A DNA stretch of 7,755 bases from an uncultured Bacteroidales bacterium (lineage in GTDB: Bacteria; Bacteroidota; Bacteroidia; Bacteroidales; Muribaculaceae): NCBI GenBank assembly GCA_900547755.1, contig URIC01000061.1, positions 1 through 7,755 on the forward strand, read 5' to 3'. The notes under the pieces were generated by a model. The model was not told where the DNA came from. It did not search any database and was given only the letters and a program-made list of their open reading frames with translations. The translations under genes and the position numbers were made by a program. Positions 6,295-7,755 of the stretch are shown piece after piece. Position 1 is the stretch's first letter. Each line of letters starts with the position of its first letter.

Positions 6295-7755
6295 ATGATT
6301 GAAATTATTGACAAAGGCGTTTATCTGCTTAATGGCAAAGAGTTTGCCACAGATACGCAAAACCTGCCCTCTCCCGCAGAGGCAAGAGAAAACACCATTA
6401 CTTACGGAATTCTTCGCAGCCACGATGTAGACGGCAGCAAGGGTGACAAAATGCGCATCAAGTTCGATGCCATGATGAGCCACGACATCACATACGTCGG
6501 CATCATTCAGACAGCCCGTGCCTCCGGCCTGGATAAATTCCCCATCCCCTACGCGATGACCAACTGCCATAACTCCCTGTGTGCGGTAGGCGGTACCATC
6601 AACGAGGATGACCATGTGTTCGGTCTCTCGGCAGCCAAGAAGTACGGCGGTATCTACGTGCCCGCCAACCAGGCCGTTATCCACCAGTATGCCCGTGAGG
6701 CTATGGTTAAGTGCGGCAATATGATTCTCGGTTCCGACTCACATACACGCTATGGCTCTCTCGGCACAATGGGTGTGGGTGAAGGTGGCGGCGAGCTTGT
6801 CAAGCAGCTCCTCTCCAATACCTGGGATATCAATGCTCCCGAGGTCGTCCTTATATGGCTGGAAGGCGCTCCCCGCAAGGGCGTAGGTCCTCATGACGTG
6901 GCTATCTCTTTGGTCAAGGCCGTATTCGAGAGCGGTTTCGTGAAGAACAAGGTGCTTGAGTTCGCCGGCCCCGGCGTGAAGAACCTTCCCATTGACTTCC
7001 GCAATGGCATCGACATCATGACTACCGAGACCACTTGCCTCAGCTCCATCTGGATTACGGACGATGAGGTCAAGCACCACTACGACATACACCGCCGCCC
7101 CGAGGACTTCAAGGAACTGAAGCCCGGCGACGTAGCTTATTACGACGCTGTCATAAAGGTAGACCTGTCCACACAGGAGTCCATGATAGCTCTGCCTTTC
7201 CACCCCTCCAACGCTTATACTATCCACGAACTGCAGGCTGACCCCGAGCGTATTCTGCGCGAGGTGGAGGAAGACACACGCAAGCGTTTCGGCGACAAGA
7301 TAGAGGTCGACCTGGTAAGCAAGGTCAAGAACGGTAAGGTTATGGCTGACCAGGGTATCATAGCCGGCTGCTCAGGCGGTACCTACGATAACCTCTCCCA
7401 GGCAGCGTCCATTCTGCGCGGCCAGAGTGTCGGCAACGACTACTTCACCATCTCCGCATATCCGCAGTCGGTTCCCGTTTACATGGCTACGACCCGCAAC
7501 GGCATCGCCGAGGAGCTTTTGGAAGCCGGTGTGGTAATCAAACCCGCCTTCTGCGGTCCCTGCTTCGGTGCCGGCGACGTTCCTTCCAACAACGGTCTCT
7601 CTATCCGCCACACCACACGTAACTTCCCCAACCGCGAAGGTTCCAAGCCCGGCCAGGGTCAGATTTCCCTCGTTGCCCTGATGGATGCCCGCAGTATTGC
7701 TGCCACGGCCGCCAACGGCGGTGTCATCACGCTGCAGGATCTGCGGGATCTGGCG
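6295..7755 (+). CDS. Aconitase-superfamily [4Fe-4S] hydratase, YbhJ-like (partial, C-terminus off the right edge)
   Basis: I read this frame by hand: ATG at 6295, 487 codons open to the last base, no stop. It is a [4Fe-4S] dehydratase of the aconitase superfamily. Seen: DITYVGIIQTARASGL at 64-79, TNCHNSLCAVGGTINEDDH at 89-107, GSDSHTRYGSLGTMGVGEGG at 146-165 (aconitase active-site His and Asp), PFHPSNAYT at 301-309, the cluster cysteines Cys359 (AGCSGGTYDN) and Cys420/Cys423 (FCGPCFG), and FPNREG at 444-449. These agree with the YbhJ-type 'hydratase' subgroup, whose members are about 750 residues, so roughly 260 residues including the swivelling C-terminal domain are missing. Family members are poorly characterised; citrate/aconitate interconversion is the likely activity, inferred from the fold and from its place 35 bases after citC-citG. 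Strong codon bias like citE and citF suggests high expression. Other hydro-lyase substrates such as a 2-methylcitrate- or homoaconitate-like acid cannot be excluded. Confidence 0.88.
   Translation, partial: MIEIIDKGVYLLNGKEFATDTQNLPSPAEARENTITYGILRSHDVDGSKGDKMRIKFDAMMSHDITYVGIIQTARASGLDKFPIPYAMTNCHNSLCAVGGTINEDDHVFGLSAAKKYGGIYVPANQAVIHQYAREAMVKCGNMILGSDSHTRYGSLGTMGVGEGGGELVKQLLSNTWDINAPEVVLIWLEGAPRKGVGPHDVAISLVKAVFESGFVKNKVLEFAGPGVKNLPIDFRNGIDIMTTETTCLSSIWITDDEVKHHYDIHRRPEDFKELKPGDVAYYDAVIKVDLSTQESMIALPFHPSNAYTIHELQADPERILREVEEDTRKRFGDKIEVDLVSKVKNGKVMADQGIIAGCSGGTYDNLSQAASILRGQSVGNDYFTISAYPQSVPVYMATTRNGIAEELLEAGVVIKPAFCGPCFGAGDVPSNNGLSIRHTTRNFPNREGSKPGQGQISLVALMDARSIAATAANGGVITLQDLRDLA

Noticed and set aside
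1..7755. tRNA, rRNA, CRISPR arrays, insertion sequences, attachment sites
   Set aside because: I looked on both strands and saw no cloverleaf-like segment, no regularly spaced repeats, no transposase motif and no terminal inverted repeats. Coding sequence fills nearly the whole window.

Overview
The window carries a citrate lyase operon on the + strand, most likely from a member of the Bacteroidota (Bacteroidales-like). The evidence for this is: (i) the intergenic region holds two good matches to the Bacteroidota-type promoter (TTTG-like -33 box, about 19 bases, then TAnnTTTG); (ii) none of the five + strand gene starts is preceded by a Shine-Dalgarno sequence; (iii) the coding regions are moderately GC-rich while the intergenic DNA is AT-rich; (iv) the neighbouring gene is an LtaS-type membrane sulfatase-fold protein. 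The species cannot be named from the sequence.

Layout. From 1 to 1051 on the - strand lies the N-terminal part of a membrane-anchored LtaS/sulfatase-superfamily protein whose C-terminus is beyond the left edge. Bases 1052-1226 are a divergent control region with one promoter per direction and, between them, an imperfect 24-base palindrome that could be an operator. From 1227 to the right edge, six genes run in one direction with short gaps: citD (acyl carrier), citE (lyase subunit), citF (transferase subunit), citX (prosthetic-group transferase), a citC-citG fusion (acetyl-ligase joined to prosthetic-group precursor synthase), and a [4Fe-4S] aconitase-superfamily hydratase of the YbhJ type, cut off by the window end.

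How it fits together. CitG makes the triphosphoribosyl-dephospho-CoA precursor, CitX attaches the phosphoribosyl-dephospho-CoA group to Ser13 of CitD, and CitC acetylates its thiol using ATP and acetate. CitF exchanges acetyl for citryl, and CitE cleaves citryl-CitD to oxaloacetate while regenerating the acetyl carrier. Every known component for an active citrate lyase is therefore present. The co-directional hydratase suggests that aconitate or another tricarboxylate is interconverted with citrate to feed the lyase. No citrate transporter, oxaloacetate decarboxylase or CitA/CitB-type regulator is visible in the window.

I did not find an entirely new system. The most notable points are the CitC-CitG fusion, the hydratase placed in the operon, and the palindromic divergent control region.
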